The notes under the pieces: model-generated | The model's database searches: none | Told to the model about the DNA's origin: nothing | Seen by the model: the letters and a program-made list of their open reading frames with translations, nothing else | Position numbers and translations under genes: made by a program | In this document: positions 1-6,467 of the stretch, one piece after another | Layout of the letters: each line of letters starts with the position of its first letter | How positions within the stretch are numbered: position 1 is the first letter of the stretch | Source of the DNA: Solirubrobacterales bacterium | Lineage (GTDB): Bacteria > Actinomycetota > Thermoleophilia > Solirubrobacterales > Solirubrobacteraceae | Length of the DNA: 8,429 nucleotides | Assembly (NCBI GenBank): GCA_013696535.1 | Contig: JACCYI010000353.1 | Location: 1 to 8,429 of the forward strand | Direction of reading: 5' to 3'

Positions 1-1
1 C

Positions 2-190
2 TCGAACACCGGTCGCCGGCGGACGGGGCGCGGCGCGTTGGGGATGACCGGCACCCTCGACGGCCACCGGGTGTCACTGTGGCTGCCCCGGCTCGGTCCG
101 GTAGCGGCCCGAGCCCGCTTCGCCGCCGTCCGCAGGCTGCTGGGCAGCGTCGCAACCGATCGTGCGCTCCGGGTTTCCACTCGAAGATAA
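2..190 (+). CDS. 3' end of an unidentified upstream gene (5' partial)
   Basis: One frame is open from the left edge to a TAA at 188-190 and has mostly G or C in third codon positions, unlike the other forward frames. That codon bias is the main evidence for coding. The visible C-terminus is about 62 residues, rich in Arg, Ala and Leu, and contains GTLDGHRVSLWLPRLGPVAA followed by a basic, probably helical tail ending in STRR. I do not recognise the family. The stop codon overlaps the putative -10 element of the next gene, which starts 9 bases later. Another frame, open from the edge through position 327, has poorer codon bias and looks like a shadow. Confidence 0.45.
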   Translation, partial: SNTGRRRTGRGALGMTGTLDGHRVSLWLPRLGPVAARARFAAVRRLLGSVATDRALRVSTRR

Positions 191-193
191 AGT
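188..193 (+). promoter_or_regulatory. Putative -10 element (TAAAGT) of a leaderless promoter
   Basis: TAAAGT fits the TANNNT form of a sigma-70-type -10 element and ends exactly 6 bases before the ATG at 200. Transcription starting at the usual distance would therefore begin at or next to the start codon. There is no Shine-Dalgarno sequence in front of that ATG and no convincing -35 element. The hexamer overlaps the TAA stop of the preceding frame. Confidence 0.5.
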
Positions 194-199
194 GTCACC

Positions 200-790
200 A
201 TGCAGACTCCGGGGCCATGGCTGTCCTTGCAGCGCGCCCTCGCCGTGCTGGGCCTGCTCGGGCTCTTCCTCGTCGCGGGTGTCTGCGTGAACATGATCGT
301 GGGGGCAGCGGGAGGGCGCGGGAATGACGCGGCGACGACGAGAGGGGCGACGGTGGCCAGCACGCCGTCACGCAGATCGGACCGGACGCCGACCCCCGCG
401 CCGAAGCCGGCGCCGCTCACCCGGCAGGAGCTCGCCCAGCGCCGCGCGGCGGCACAAGTCGTACGCCAGCAGGGCTTTGACCCCATCAGCCTCAAGGCCT
501 ATCACTCCCATCAGACCTTGCGAGTGCTCCTCGCGGAGAGCTCGGCCACCAGTCAAGCCAACGGGGTGCCGGCCGGCCGTCGTGCGTTCTTCTTCGTCGG
601 GGACTCCTTCATCGAGGCGGACGCTCCGGAGCCGAGCTCGAAGCTGCAGATCGCGCGCCAGACCGAGAACACCGTGACGCTTGCCTACGGCCTGACCGCC
701 GGGGAGGAGATCCGTGTGCGGTTCCGCTGGGATGGGAGCGCGCTCGCGCCACGATCGCCGGTCCCTCCCGCCCCGCAGCGTCTTCAGTAG
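200..790 (+). CDS. LppP/LprE-like membrane-anchored extracytoplasmic protein
   Basis: The product is 196 residues. A hydrophobic segment at about 12-36 (LALxxLGLLGLF type) should anchor the N-terminus in the membrane. A Pro/Thr/Arg-rich linker (about 40-75) and a short helical Arg/Gln/Ala segment (75-92) follow. The globular C-terminal domain (about 92-190) has the pattern FFFVGDSFIEAD...PSS, then NTVTLAYGL, then VRFRWDG and a Pro-rich end, as in the actinobacterial LppP/LprE family, whose function is unknown. Family members as I recall them carry a Cys pair between the last two strands. Here that stretch is LTAGEEI and has no Cys. Cys29 lies at the end of the hydrophobic segment, but VAGVC is a poor lipobox, so I expect a transmembrane anchor, not a lipid anchor. 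ATG at 200 is chosen because a -10-like TAAAGT sits 6 bases upstream and the hydrophobic segment follows directly. Confidence 0.7.
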   Translation: MQTPGPWLSLQRALAVLGLLGLFLVAGVCVNMIVGAAGGRGNDAATTRGATVASTPSRRSDRTPTPAPKPAPLTRQELAQRRAAAQVVRQQGFDPISLKAYHSHQTLRVLLAESSATSQANGVPAGRRAFFFVGDSFIEADAPEPSSKLQIARQTENTVTLAYGLTAGEEIRVRFRWDGSALAPRSPVPPAPQRLQ

Positions 791-805
791 CGCCGATCAG
801 GCCAA

Positions 806-811
806 TACCCT
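806..811 (+). promoter_or_regulatory. Putative -10 element (TACCCT) upstream of the mscS-family gene
   Basis: TACCCT matches TANNNT and ends 9 bases before the ATG at 821, in the 30-base gap after the LppP/LprE-like gene. No Shine-Dalgarno sequence precedes this ATG. Spacing is compatible with a leaderless or 2-3-base-leader transcript. If real, the channel gene starts its own transcription unit. There is no obvious -35 element. Confidence 0.35.
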
Positions 812-820
812 TGCCGCTGG

Positions 821-1837
821 ATGAGCGCTCTCCCGTCCATCTCCCTGACCCTCGCCGCCGTCTCCGACGCCCGCTTGGAGCGCGTGTGCGGCGAGGATCC
901 CGGCTGGGCCTGCCGCGAGACGCTGGATCAGACCAACTCGAAGCCCCTCTCGCTCGCCGCGGAGTTCTTTCTCGGCAAGCCGTTGACCATCCTCGCGATC
1001 CTGATAGGCGCGATGATCGTCAACCGTCTGGCGCGACGGGTGGTCAGACGGGGCCTGCGCGGGCTGCACTCCGGTCCGATCAAGGAGCGACTCGGGGCCA
1101 TGCGCCGTCGCACCCCCGCCGCGCTCCTTCAGACCGAAGAGGTGTCGCTCCGGGCGACGCAGCGGATCGAGGCGCTCGCGACCGTCCTTCGCAGCGTGGT
1201 CACCGCGATCGTCGCCGGCATCGCCCTGCTGCTCGTCCTCGGGGAGGTGGGCATCGATCTCGCACCCCTTCTGGCGGGGGCGGGGATCCTCGGCGTGGCG
1301 CTCGGCTTCGGATCGCAGAGCCTGGTCAAGGACTTCCTCTCCGGGCTGTTCATCCTCGTGGAGGATCAGTTCGGGGTGGGCGACATCGTGAACCTGGACA
1401 CGGACATCTCCGGCGTGGTCGAAGCCGTGTCGCTGAGGACCACCCGGGTTCGGTCGGTCGACGGTACGGTCTGGCACGTCCCCAACGGCGAGATCCGGCG
1501 GGTGGGCAACTTGAGCCAGCTGTGGTCGCGCGCGCTGCTCGACGTCGAGGTCTCCCATGACACGGACATCGATCAGGCGAGCGCCATCATCAAGACGGTG
1601 GCTGACGAGGTGTGGAACGAGCACGACGAAGTCCTCGAGGAACCCGAGGTGTGGGGCGTCGAGAGCCTTGGCCCGACCGGCGTCGCGATCCGCCTGGTGG
1701 TCAAGACGACCCCGTCGGACCAGTGGGGGATCGCTCGGGAGTTGCGCCGGCGGATCAAGACGGCGTTCGATCGGGAGGGCATCGAGCTTCCGACCTGGTG
1801 GGGCGAGCCCGGCTCTGCGGCGGGCAAGGGCCGGTGA
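821..1837 (+). CDS. MscS-family small-conductance mechanosensitive channel
   Basis: An inner-membrane channel that opens under membrane tension and releases solutes on hypo-osmotic shock. The product is 338 residues, close to the usual length for the single-module family. Membrane segments are visible at about 53-70 and 122-142. The pore helix region at about 146-183 has the MscS signature (GAGILGVALGFGSQSLVKDF, then LSGLFILVEDQFGVGDIV). The beta domain (about 184-240, including WHVPNGEIRRVGN) and the C-terminal alpha/beta cytoplasmic domain (about 240-330) follow. The N-terminal region contains two cysteines (Cys23, Cys31) before the first membrane helix, a feature I associate with actinobacterial members. 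A basic, charged segment (about 70-117) links the first two membrane segments. Its stop overlaps the GTG start of the YqgE gene by 4 bases (GTGA). ATG at 821 is the only reasonable start nearby and lacks a Shine-Dalgarno sequence. Confidence 0.93.
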   Translation: MSALPSISLTLAAVSDARLERVCGEDPGWACRETLDQTNSKPLSLAAEFFLGKPLTILAILIGAMIVNRLARRVVRRGLRGLHSGPIKERLGAMRRRTPAALLQTEEVSLRATQRIEALATVLRSVVTAIVAGIALLLVLGEVGIDLAPLLAGAGILGVALGFGSQSLVKDFLSGLFILVEDQFGVGDIVNLDTDISGVVEAVSLRTTRVRSVDGTVWHVPNGEIRRVGNLSQLWSRALLDVEVSHDTDIDQASAIIKTVADEVWNEHDEVLEEPEVWGVESLGPTGVAIRLVVKTTPSDQWGIARELRRRIKTAFDREGIELPTWWGEPGSAAGKGR

Positions 1838-2388
1838 CCGACGTGGAGTTCCTGCGAGGCCGGCTGCTCATCGCCTCGCCGAGCCTGGTCGATCCTAACT
1901 TCCTCCGGACGGTGATTCTCGTGACCGAGCATTCCCACGAGGGCGCGATGGGCGTCGTCCTGAACCGGCCTTCGACGGCGCAGGTCGGCGAGGCCGTGCC
2001 GGAGCTCTCGCCGCTCGTGGGTCAGAAGAGTCCCCTCTACGTCGGCGGCCCCGTCCAGCGAGAAGCCCTGATCGTCCTCGCCGACTTCCGCGACCGCGAG
2101 GTGGCGGCGACCATCGTGGTGGCTGACGTCGGCTTCGTGTCCGCCGACGCCGACACTGAGACCCTGGTCGAGGCCACGCGCCAGGCGCGCGTCTTCGCGG
2201 GCTACGCCGGCTGGGGGCCTGGCCAGCTTGAAGCGGAAGTCGAAGAGGATGCCTGGATCGTCGAGGCGCCCGTGCCCGGCGAGCTGTTCGCCGACGACGT
2301 CGAGGTGCTCTGGAGCGCGGTGCTCGAGCGCAAGGGCGGGCGCTTCGCCCTGCTCGCCCGGATGCCGCTGGACCCGAGCCTGAACTGA
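1834..2388 (+). CDS. yqgE: YqgE/AlgH family protein (UPF0301)
   Basis: The product is 184 residues, typical for this family. It shows the family pattern in order: LRGRLLIASPSLVDPNFLRT (7-26), VILVTEHSHEGAMGVVLNRP (27-46), YVGGPV (69-74), and GYAGWGPGQLEAEVEEDAWI (123-142). The biochemical role is not established; in Pseudomonas AlgH has been linked to regulation of alginate production. The frame is open further upstream, but the GTG at 1834 is the right start because homology begins immediately after it, it has a weak AGGG upstream (gcaagggccg), and it overlaps the mscS stop as GTGA. The 3' end overlaps the next start (TGATG at 2386-2390). These overlaps make translational coupling with both neighbours likely. 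No -10-like hexamer lies just upstream, consistent with an operon-internal gene. Confidence 0.92.
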   Translation: MTDVEFLRGRLLIASPSLVDPNFLRTVILVTEHSHEGAMGVVLNRPSTAQVGEAVPELSPLVGQKSPLYVGGPVQREALIVLADFRDREVAATIVVADVGFVSADADTETLVEATRQARVFAGYAGWGPGQLEAEVEEDAWIVEAPVPGELFADDVEVLWSAVLERKGGRFALLARMPLDPSLN

Positions 2389-3071
2389 TGTGCGGCCGCT
2401 TCACGCTCACGGCGGGCCAGCGCGCGACGCTCGAGGCGCGCTTCGGTGCCGCGCTGCCGGACGGCGGCCTCGAGCGCTTCAACGTCGCGCCGACCGAGTC
2501 GATCCTCGCGGTGTGCGCCGGCGGTGAGGGGCGCCTGCTGCGGTGGGGTCTCGTTCCCCACTGGGCGCGGAGCCTCAAGGACGGGGCGCGGATGATCAAC
2601 GCGCGGGCCGAGACCGTCGCCACCAAGCGGCCCTTCTCCACGCTGGTCGACGGCGCGGACGGCCGCTGCCTCATCCTGGCCGACGGATTCTTCGAGTGGC
2701 TGCGCCCCGAGGACAAGCGCCAGCCGCGGCAGCCCTTCTTCTTCACGGTCGACGGCGGCGAACCGTTCGCGTTCGCGGGACTATGGACGAGCGCGCGGAT
2801 CGACGGGGAGCGCGTGCAGAGCGCCACCATCCTGACCACGACGCCCAACTCGGTGGTGGCCCGGCTGCACGACCGCATGCCGGTGATCCTGCCGGACGCC
2901 GAAGCGGAGGCCGCATGGCTGGGCGAAGGCGTGTCGGGGAGGGAAGCGCTGGCGTTGTGCCGACCGCTCCCCGGCGACCGGATGGCGGCCATCGCCGCCA
3001 ACCCGGCGGTCAACAAGCCCGATCCGGCTGCCGAAGGCCCGCACCTCCTGGCAGCTCCGGCCGCCGCCTGA
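2388..3071 (+). CDS. yedK: SRAP (YedK/HMCES) abasic-site processing protein
   Basis: SRAP proteins covalently trap abasic sites in single-stranded DNA through the N-terminal cysteine, forming a thiazolidine DNA-protein crosslink that shields the lesion. The product is 227 residues, matching the family. All expected active-site positions are present: Cys2 (MCGRF, exposed after Met removal), Asn71 (INARAET), Glu103 (DGFFEW) and His161 (LHDRMPVIL). The substrate-channel motif LRWGLVPHWA lies at 51-60, and TTTPNSVVARLHDRMP leads into the catalytic His. The C-terminal VNKPDPAAEGPHLL corresponds to the usual VN...GPEL end. The ATG overlaps the YqgE stop as TGATG, which fixes the start because Cys2 must follow Met1. 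The protein probably acts in the cytoplasm at stalled or damaged replication forks. The neighbouring DNA glycosylase could generate its substrate, but the two genes are not co-transcribed. Confidence 0.95.
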   Translation: MCGRFTLTAGQRATLEARFGAALPDGGLERFNVAPTESILAVCAGGEGRLLRWGLVPHWARSLKDGARMINARAETVATKRPFSTLVDGADGRCLILADGFFEWLRPEDKRQPRQPFFFTVDGGEPFAFAGLWTSARIDGERVQSATILTTTPNSVVARLHDRMPVILPDAEAEAAWLGEGVSGREALALCRPLPGDRMAAIAANPAVNKPDPAAEGPHLLAAPAAA

Positions 3072-3091
3072 CGCTACCGGGCGAACTCTTG

Positions 3092-3110
3092 CGTGTGCAA
3101 CCATCACACG
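3092..3110 (+). repeat. Short inverted repeat directly before a start codon
   Basis: CGTGTG (3092-3097), a 7-base loop, and CACACG (3105-3110) form a perfect 6-bp inverted repeat ending one base before the ATG at 3111. It could be a small operator or an RNA hairpin at the start of the DsbA-like gene, but an element this short may be chance. It lies in the 39-base gap after the SRAP stop. Confidence 0.3.
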
Positions 3111-3977
3111 ATGGTCTCCGTCACACACTTCACCGATCCCGGCTGCCCGTGGGCATACTCCGCGAGCCCGGCGCTCGCCGTGCTGCGCTGGCGCTACGGC
3201 AGACAGCTCGACTGGCGCCTGGTGACCATCGGACTCACCGAACGTGCCGAGCAGTACGTCGAGCGGGGCTACACGCCTGCCGGCTCGGCTCGCGGCCACT
3301 TGGGATTTCGCCGCTTCGGCATGCCGCTCGCGCCGCAGCCCAAGCCACGGGTGGCGGCGACCGCCCGCATGTGCCGTGCGATCCATGCCACGAGGCTTCT
3401 CGCGCCTGAGCGTGAGCGTGCCGTGTTCCGGGCTCTGCAATTCGCGCAGTTCACCTCACCACTGGTGCTCGACGACGCCTCTGACCTGGAGGTGGCGTTG
3501 CTTGAGGTCCCCGGCCTCGACGCCGCCGCCATAGTCGCTGCGCTCGACGATCCCGCGGTCTCGGCCGCCTACGAGGCAGACCGTGCCGAGTCGCGCACCG
3601 CCGAGGGCGGCCCGACCGCGTTCCAGGGCAAGGCCGCGCAGACCGATGGTCCCATCCGCTACACCGCTCCCTCGCTGCTCTTGGAGTCCGATGGACGTCG
3701 TCTGGAGGCCGGTGGCTTCCAGACCGTCGAGGCCTACGACGTCTGCGTGGCCAACCTCGATTCCTCGCTCGAGCGCCAGACGCCGCCGGACTCGCCCCGG
3801 TCCGTCCTCGATTCAGAGCCCGACGGGCTCACCACGCAGGAGATCTCCGCGGTGATGACGGCGGGCAACGATGCACCCGACAGACCGGCAACCGAGACGG
3901 CGCTCATCGACCTTATGGCGGAGGGTGGGGCGCGCCGAATCGGAGTCGGCGACGACGCCCTCTGGTTCGCCGCGTAG
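3111..3977 (+). CDS. DsbA-family thioredoxin-fold protein with a C-terminal winged-helix-like extension
   Basis: The product is 288 residues. The N-terminal pattern VTHFTDPGCPWAYSASPAL places a CPWA active-site-like motif at residues 12-15. The second cysteine of the usual CxxC is absent, as in the 2-hydroxychromene-2-carboxylate isomerase and FrnE-like branches of the DsbA superfamily. A helical insertion follows (about 75-165). The region YTAPSLLLE (184-192) fits the cis-Pro strand, and GGFQTVEAY the last helix of the fold. Residues about 235-288 (LTTQEISAVM ... ALIDLMAEGGARRIGVGDDALWF) look like a small helix-turn-helix with a wing. There is no signal peptide, so it is probably cytoplasmic. 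Substrate is unknown; oxidoreductase and isomerase/transferase roles are both possible. An in-frame GTG at 3093 would add MCNHHT; ATG at 3111 is preferred because homology starts there. The gene ends 6 bases from the convergent glycosylase gene. Confidence 0.8.
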   Translation: MVSVTHFTDPGCPWAYSASPALAVLRWRYGRQLDWRLVTIGLTERAEQYVERGYTPAGSARGHLGFRRFGMPLAPQPKPRVAATARMCRAIHATRLLAPERERAVFRALQFAQFTSPLVLDDASDLEVALLEVPGLDAAAIVAALDDPAVSAAYEADRAESRTAEGGPTAFQGKAAQTDGPIRYTAPSLLLESDGRRLEAGGFQTVEAYDVCVANLDSSLERQTPPDSPRSVLDSEPDGLTTQEISAVMTAGNDAPDRPATETALIDLMAEGGARRIGVGDDALWFAA

Positions 3978-3983
3978 CAAGGC

Positions 3984-5231
3984 CTACAGCAGTCCGTCAT
4001 GCCACTCGGCTGGCACGGGGCCGCTGAAACGGACCTGGGTCGCCCCGCGCCACGCGGCCATGCGGTCGAACTCCCGCCGCACCGCGCCGGCCACCGTCGA
4101 TCCGCGTGGGGCATCCGGCTCGCGGTGCAGGGCCTTGACGTCGAGCACGCCTGCCCGTGTGTCCATCACGAGATCGACGCGACCGATGAGCGAGTCGCCG
4201 TGGAGGATGGGGAGGACGAAGTACCCCCAGCGCCGCTTGGCCGCCGGCACGTAGATCTCGAGGCGGTGACGAAAGCTGAACAGCTGCTCCGTCCGGCTTC
4301 GATCGCAGACCAGGTTGTCGAACGGCGAGAGCAAGGCGGTGCGCGGGCGCCACGGATGCTCGACGGCGGCCAGCGCCCGAAGAGTGTCCACGTCGCGGGC
4401 GTGAACCCACCACTCGCCCGCCAGCCCGTCGACGGCGACCCGCTCGATGGCTTTCTCGGCGTGCAGGTCGGCGAGGGCTTCGGCGAGACCTGGATACCGA
4501 TTGCGGGTGAAGTGCGCGCGTATGTGGGGAAGGCGTGCGACTCCGAGCGCTCGGAGCGAGCGCTCGGCAGCCAGGCGGACGACCCGGCGCTCATCGAGGT
4601 GGTCGGCAGCCTCCAGACCAGGCGACGGGAGGCAGCGCTCGGCGAGGTCCCAGAGCCGCTGACCGCCTTCCCGCCGCAGGACTCCGATCTCGCCGCGCTG
4701 CCACAACAGCTCGAGCATGCGGCCGACCGTCCAATCCTGTGGCGTCCAGCCGTCGTAGCGAAACGACACGGCGGCCCGGTTCTCGACGTCGCGAGCTCTG
4801 AGCGGCCCGTCCGCGCCAAGCTGATCCAGAAGATGCACGCGGAAGGCGGCGTTGGCGTCGAGCCAGGCGCCTGCGCGATGCGCTCGCAGAGTGTCGGCGC
4901 CCGGCCAGGTGCGCATGGCCCAGGCGTGCAGCGGCAAGTCGATCGCACAGACGTATGACGCCTCGTGTGCCCAGTACTCAAAGAGTGCCCGCTCCTCGTA
5001 GGCGACGCGGTCGAGCAACACCGGATCGACGTCGCCCAGACGCGAGTGCAGCACGAGGAGCTGCGAGCGGGCGACGGCGCTCGTGGGGTCGAGCTGCAGA
5101 CACCCGAGGGCGTTGGCGACGTCGCGCACGGCGGCCGCGTCCGGCTTTCGGCGAGGAGCCGGGCCGCCTAGCCTCTGCGCGAGGATCGCGAGGCGGCGGA
5201 CGGCGCGGACGGGAACGCGGAGGGCCGGCAC
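3984..5231 (-). CDS. Winged-helix DNA glycosylase, AlkZ/YcaQ family
   Basis: Members of this family remove alkylated bases and can unhook interstrand crosslinks: Streptomyces AlkZ protects against azinomycin B and E. coli YcaQ acts on nitrogen-mustard crosslinks. The product is 415 residues, full length for the family. The catalytic motif is visible as GCLQLDPTSAVARS, with Gln46-Leu47-Asp48, i.e. the QxD form of the YcaQ-like branch, not QxQ as in AlkZ. Other family landmarks are FEYWAHEASYV (84-94), the winged-helix stretch around 163-197 (TPQDWTVGRMLELLWQRGEI), LLSPFDNLVCDRSRTEQLFSF (from 300), and YFVLPILHGDSLIGRVD followed by VLDVKALHREP. It starts with GTG at 5231, with no Shine-Dalgarno sequence, 7 bases after a -10-like TAGCCT. 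It diverges from the MFS gene across 26 bases. A repair function is likely; the exact lesion cannot be told. Confidence 0.88.
   Translation of the reverse strand: MPALRVPVRAVRRLAILAQRLGGPAPRRKPDAAAVRDVANALGCLQLDPTSAVARSQLLVLHSRLGDVDPVLLDRVAYEERALFEYWAHEASYVCAIDLPLHAWAMRTWPGADTLRAHRAGAWLDANAAFRVHLLDQLGADGPLRARDVENRAAVSFRYDGWTPQDWTVGRMLELLWQRGEIGVLRREGGQRLWDLAERCLPSPGLEAADHLDERRVVRLAAERSLRALGVARLPHIRAHFTRNRYPGLAEALADLHAEKAIERVAVDGLAGEWWVHARDVDTLRALAAVEHPWRPRTALLSPFDNLVCDRSRTEQLFSFRHRLEIYVPAAKRRWGYFVLPILHGDSLIGRVDLVMDTRAGVLDVKALHREPDAPRGSTVAGAVRREFDRMAAWRGATQVRFSGPVPAEWHDGLL
4544..4567. repeat. Tandem palindromic 11-mer inside the glycosylase gene
   Basis: CGAGCGCTCGG occurs at 4544-4554 and again at 4557-4567, and each copy is centred on the palindrome CGAGCGCTCG. 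On the coding (minus) strand it falls in codons for AERSLRALG. Leu/Arg/Ala codon choice in a GC-rich gene easily creates such repeats, so I give it no function. Confidence 0.3.
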
Positions 5232-5238
5232 GGTCGCA

Positions 5239-5244
5239 AGGCTA
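5239..5244 (-). promoter_or_regulatory. Putative -10 element (TAGCCT) for the glycosylase gene
   Basis: On the minus strand TAGCCT matches TANNNT and is separated from the GTG start (5231) by 7 bases, the position expected for a leaderless transcript. It shares two base pairs (5243-5244) with a plus-strand hexamer serving the MFS gene. No clear -35 element or Shine-Dalgarno sequence is visible. Confidence 0.42.
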
Positions 5245-5248
5245 GGCT
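5243..5248 (+). promoter_or_regulatory. Putative -10 element (TAGGCT) for the MFS gene
   Basis: TAGGCT matches TANNNT and ends 9 bases before the ATG at 5258. A GAGG at 5250-5253 is only 4 bases from that ATG, too close to be a good Shine-Dalgarno sequence and likely absent from a transcript starting near 5255. Together with the opposing hexamer it forms the 10-base core AGGCTAGGCT in a 26-base divergent gap. Confidence 0.4.
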
Positions 5249-5257
5249 CGAGGTCGG

Positions 5258-6427
5258 ATGCGCGACGAACTAGACCGCCGTGGGATGGCCTTCCTCTCCG
5301 GAGGCCACACGTTCACCGACATGGGCCAGGGGGCCATTCCCGCGCTGCTGCCGTTTCTGAGGGAGGACCGCGGCTACTCCTTCGCCGCGCTGTCGGCGCT
5401 CGTACTCGCGGCGACGGTGTCGTCGTCGATCGTCCAGCCGCTGTTCGGAGCCGCTTCAGACCGCCGGTCGCTTCCGTGGCTCATGCCCGGCGGACTGGCG
5501 CTCACCGGCATCGGGATCGGTCTGGCCGGAATTGCGCCGAGCTACGCGCTGACTTTTGCGGCGATCGCCCTGAGCGGCCTGGGCGTGGCGGCCTTTCATC
5601 CCGAGGCGTCCCGCTTCGCGAACTACGTCTCCGGCACGCGACGGGCCACCGGGATGAGCCTGTTCTCGGTCGGCGGCAACGCGGGCTTCGCCCTCGGGCC
5701 GATCGTGGTGACCCCGCTCGTGCTTGCGTTGGGGCTGCCCGGCATGCTGGTGGCGGGTCTGCTTCCCGTGCTCATGGCGGTGGTCCTCGCCCGGGAGTTG
5801 CCGCAGCTGAAGGCGTTTCGTCCGAGCCGCCGAGCGACTCAGGCGGCCGTCGCGCCGCCGGACCAGTGGGGAGCCTTCACGCGCCTGGCCGCCGCGGTCG
5901 GCGTGCGATCCGCCGTCTACTTCGGGCTCGCAACCTTCGTCCCCCTGTACTTCGTCACCGAGCTCGATGCCTCAAAGGCCGACGCGAACACGGCGCTGAC
6001 GGTGATGCTCGTGGCGGGCGCCGCGGGCACGCTCATCGGTGGGCGCCTCGCCGATCGGGTCGGGCGCCGGCCTGTCTTCGCGGTGTCCACGCTCTCGCTC
6101 ACGCCGCTCATCCTCGCCTTCCTGGCCGCCGATCGGACACTCGCCGTCGTGTTGCTCGCGCTCATCGGGGCGATGATCATCGCCACCTTCTCCGTCACTG
6201 TGGTCATGGGCCAGGAATACCTTCCGAACCGCATCGGCGTCGCGTCGGGCGTGACGCTCGGGCTCGCCATCGGGGTCGGCGGCGTGGCGGCCTCCGCACT
6301 CGGACTGCTCGCCGATCGCGCCGGCCTGGAGACCGCGATGTACGTGATCGCGTTCACCCCGCTGTTGGCTGCGGCGCTGGCACTGTCGCTACCGCGCGCC
6401 CTGACCGCGGTCGCCGCCGTCCGGTAG
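5258..6427 (+). CDS. MFS exporter, fosmidomycin-resistance (Fsr)-like
   Basis: A major facilitator superfamily inner-membrane transporter, probably a proton-driven drug exporter. The product is 389 residues with about 12 hydrophobic segments and a central loop around 180-205. The first segment contains GGHTFTDMGQGAIPALLPF, a pattern I associate with Fsr-type exporters. MFS motif A appears twice: GAASDRRSLPWL (64-75) and GGRLADRVGRRPV (261-273). The stretch GLGVAAFHPEASRFA (107-121), followed by GMSLFSVGGNAGFALGP, is also characteristic of the fosmidomycin-resistance branch. The actual substrate cannot be told from sequence. ATG at 5258 is favoured by the -10-like hexamer just upstream; an in-frame ATG at 5285 (MAFLSGGHTF) is a possible alternative and would leave the first membrane helix intact. 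The gene ends with adjacent TAG and TGA triplets (6425-6430). It diverges from the glycosylase gene, suggesting shared control. Confidence 0.88.
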   Translation: MRDELDRRGMAFLSGGHTFTDMGQGAIPALLPFLREDRGYSFAALSALVLAATVSSSIVQPLFGAASDRRSLPWLMPGGLALTGIGIGLAGIAPSYALTFAAIALSGLGVAAFHPEASRFANYVSGTRRATGMSLFSVGGNAGFALGPIVVTPLVLALGLPGMLVAGLLPVLMAVVLARELPQLKAFRPSRRATQAAVAPPDQWGAFTRLAAAVGVRSAVYFGLATFVPLYFVTELDASKADANTALTVMLVAGAAGTLIGGRLADRVGRRPVFAVSTLSLTPLILAFLAADRTLAVVLLALIGAMIIATFSVTVVMGQEYLPNRIGVASGVTLGLAIGVGGVAASALGLLADRAGLETAMYVIAFTPLLAAALALSLPRALTAVAAVR

Positions 6428-6467
6428 TGATCGCCAGGTGGCGTCGGCGCGCCACGAAGTCCGGCGT

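Noticed and set aside
797..1624. Long open frame on the minus strand (275 codons) opposite mscS
   Set aside because: The plus strand encodes an unmistakable MscS protein. The antisense translation is low-complexity (His, Asp, Glu, Arg rich), as expected for a mirror of GC-rich codons, and matches nothing I know.
1612..1833. Extension of the YqgE frame upstream to an ATG at 1612
   Set aside because: The added residues are basic low-complexity sequence from inside mscS. Family homology starts right after GTG 1834.
1895..3016. Minus-strand open frame of 373 codons opposite yqgE and SRAP
   Set aside because: It spans two well-supported plus-strand genes with intact motifs, and its product is Arg/Ser/Pro/Ala-rich with no domain pattern.
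3999..4958. Plus-strand open frame of 319 codons opposite the glycosylase
   Set aside because: The complementary strand has the full AlkZ/YcaQ motif set. This frame is its antisense shadow.
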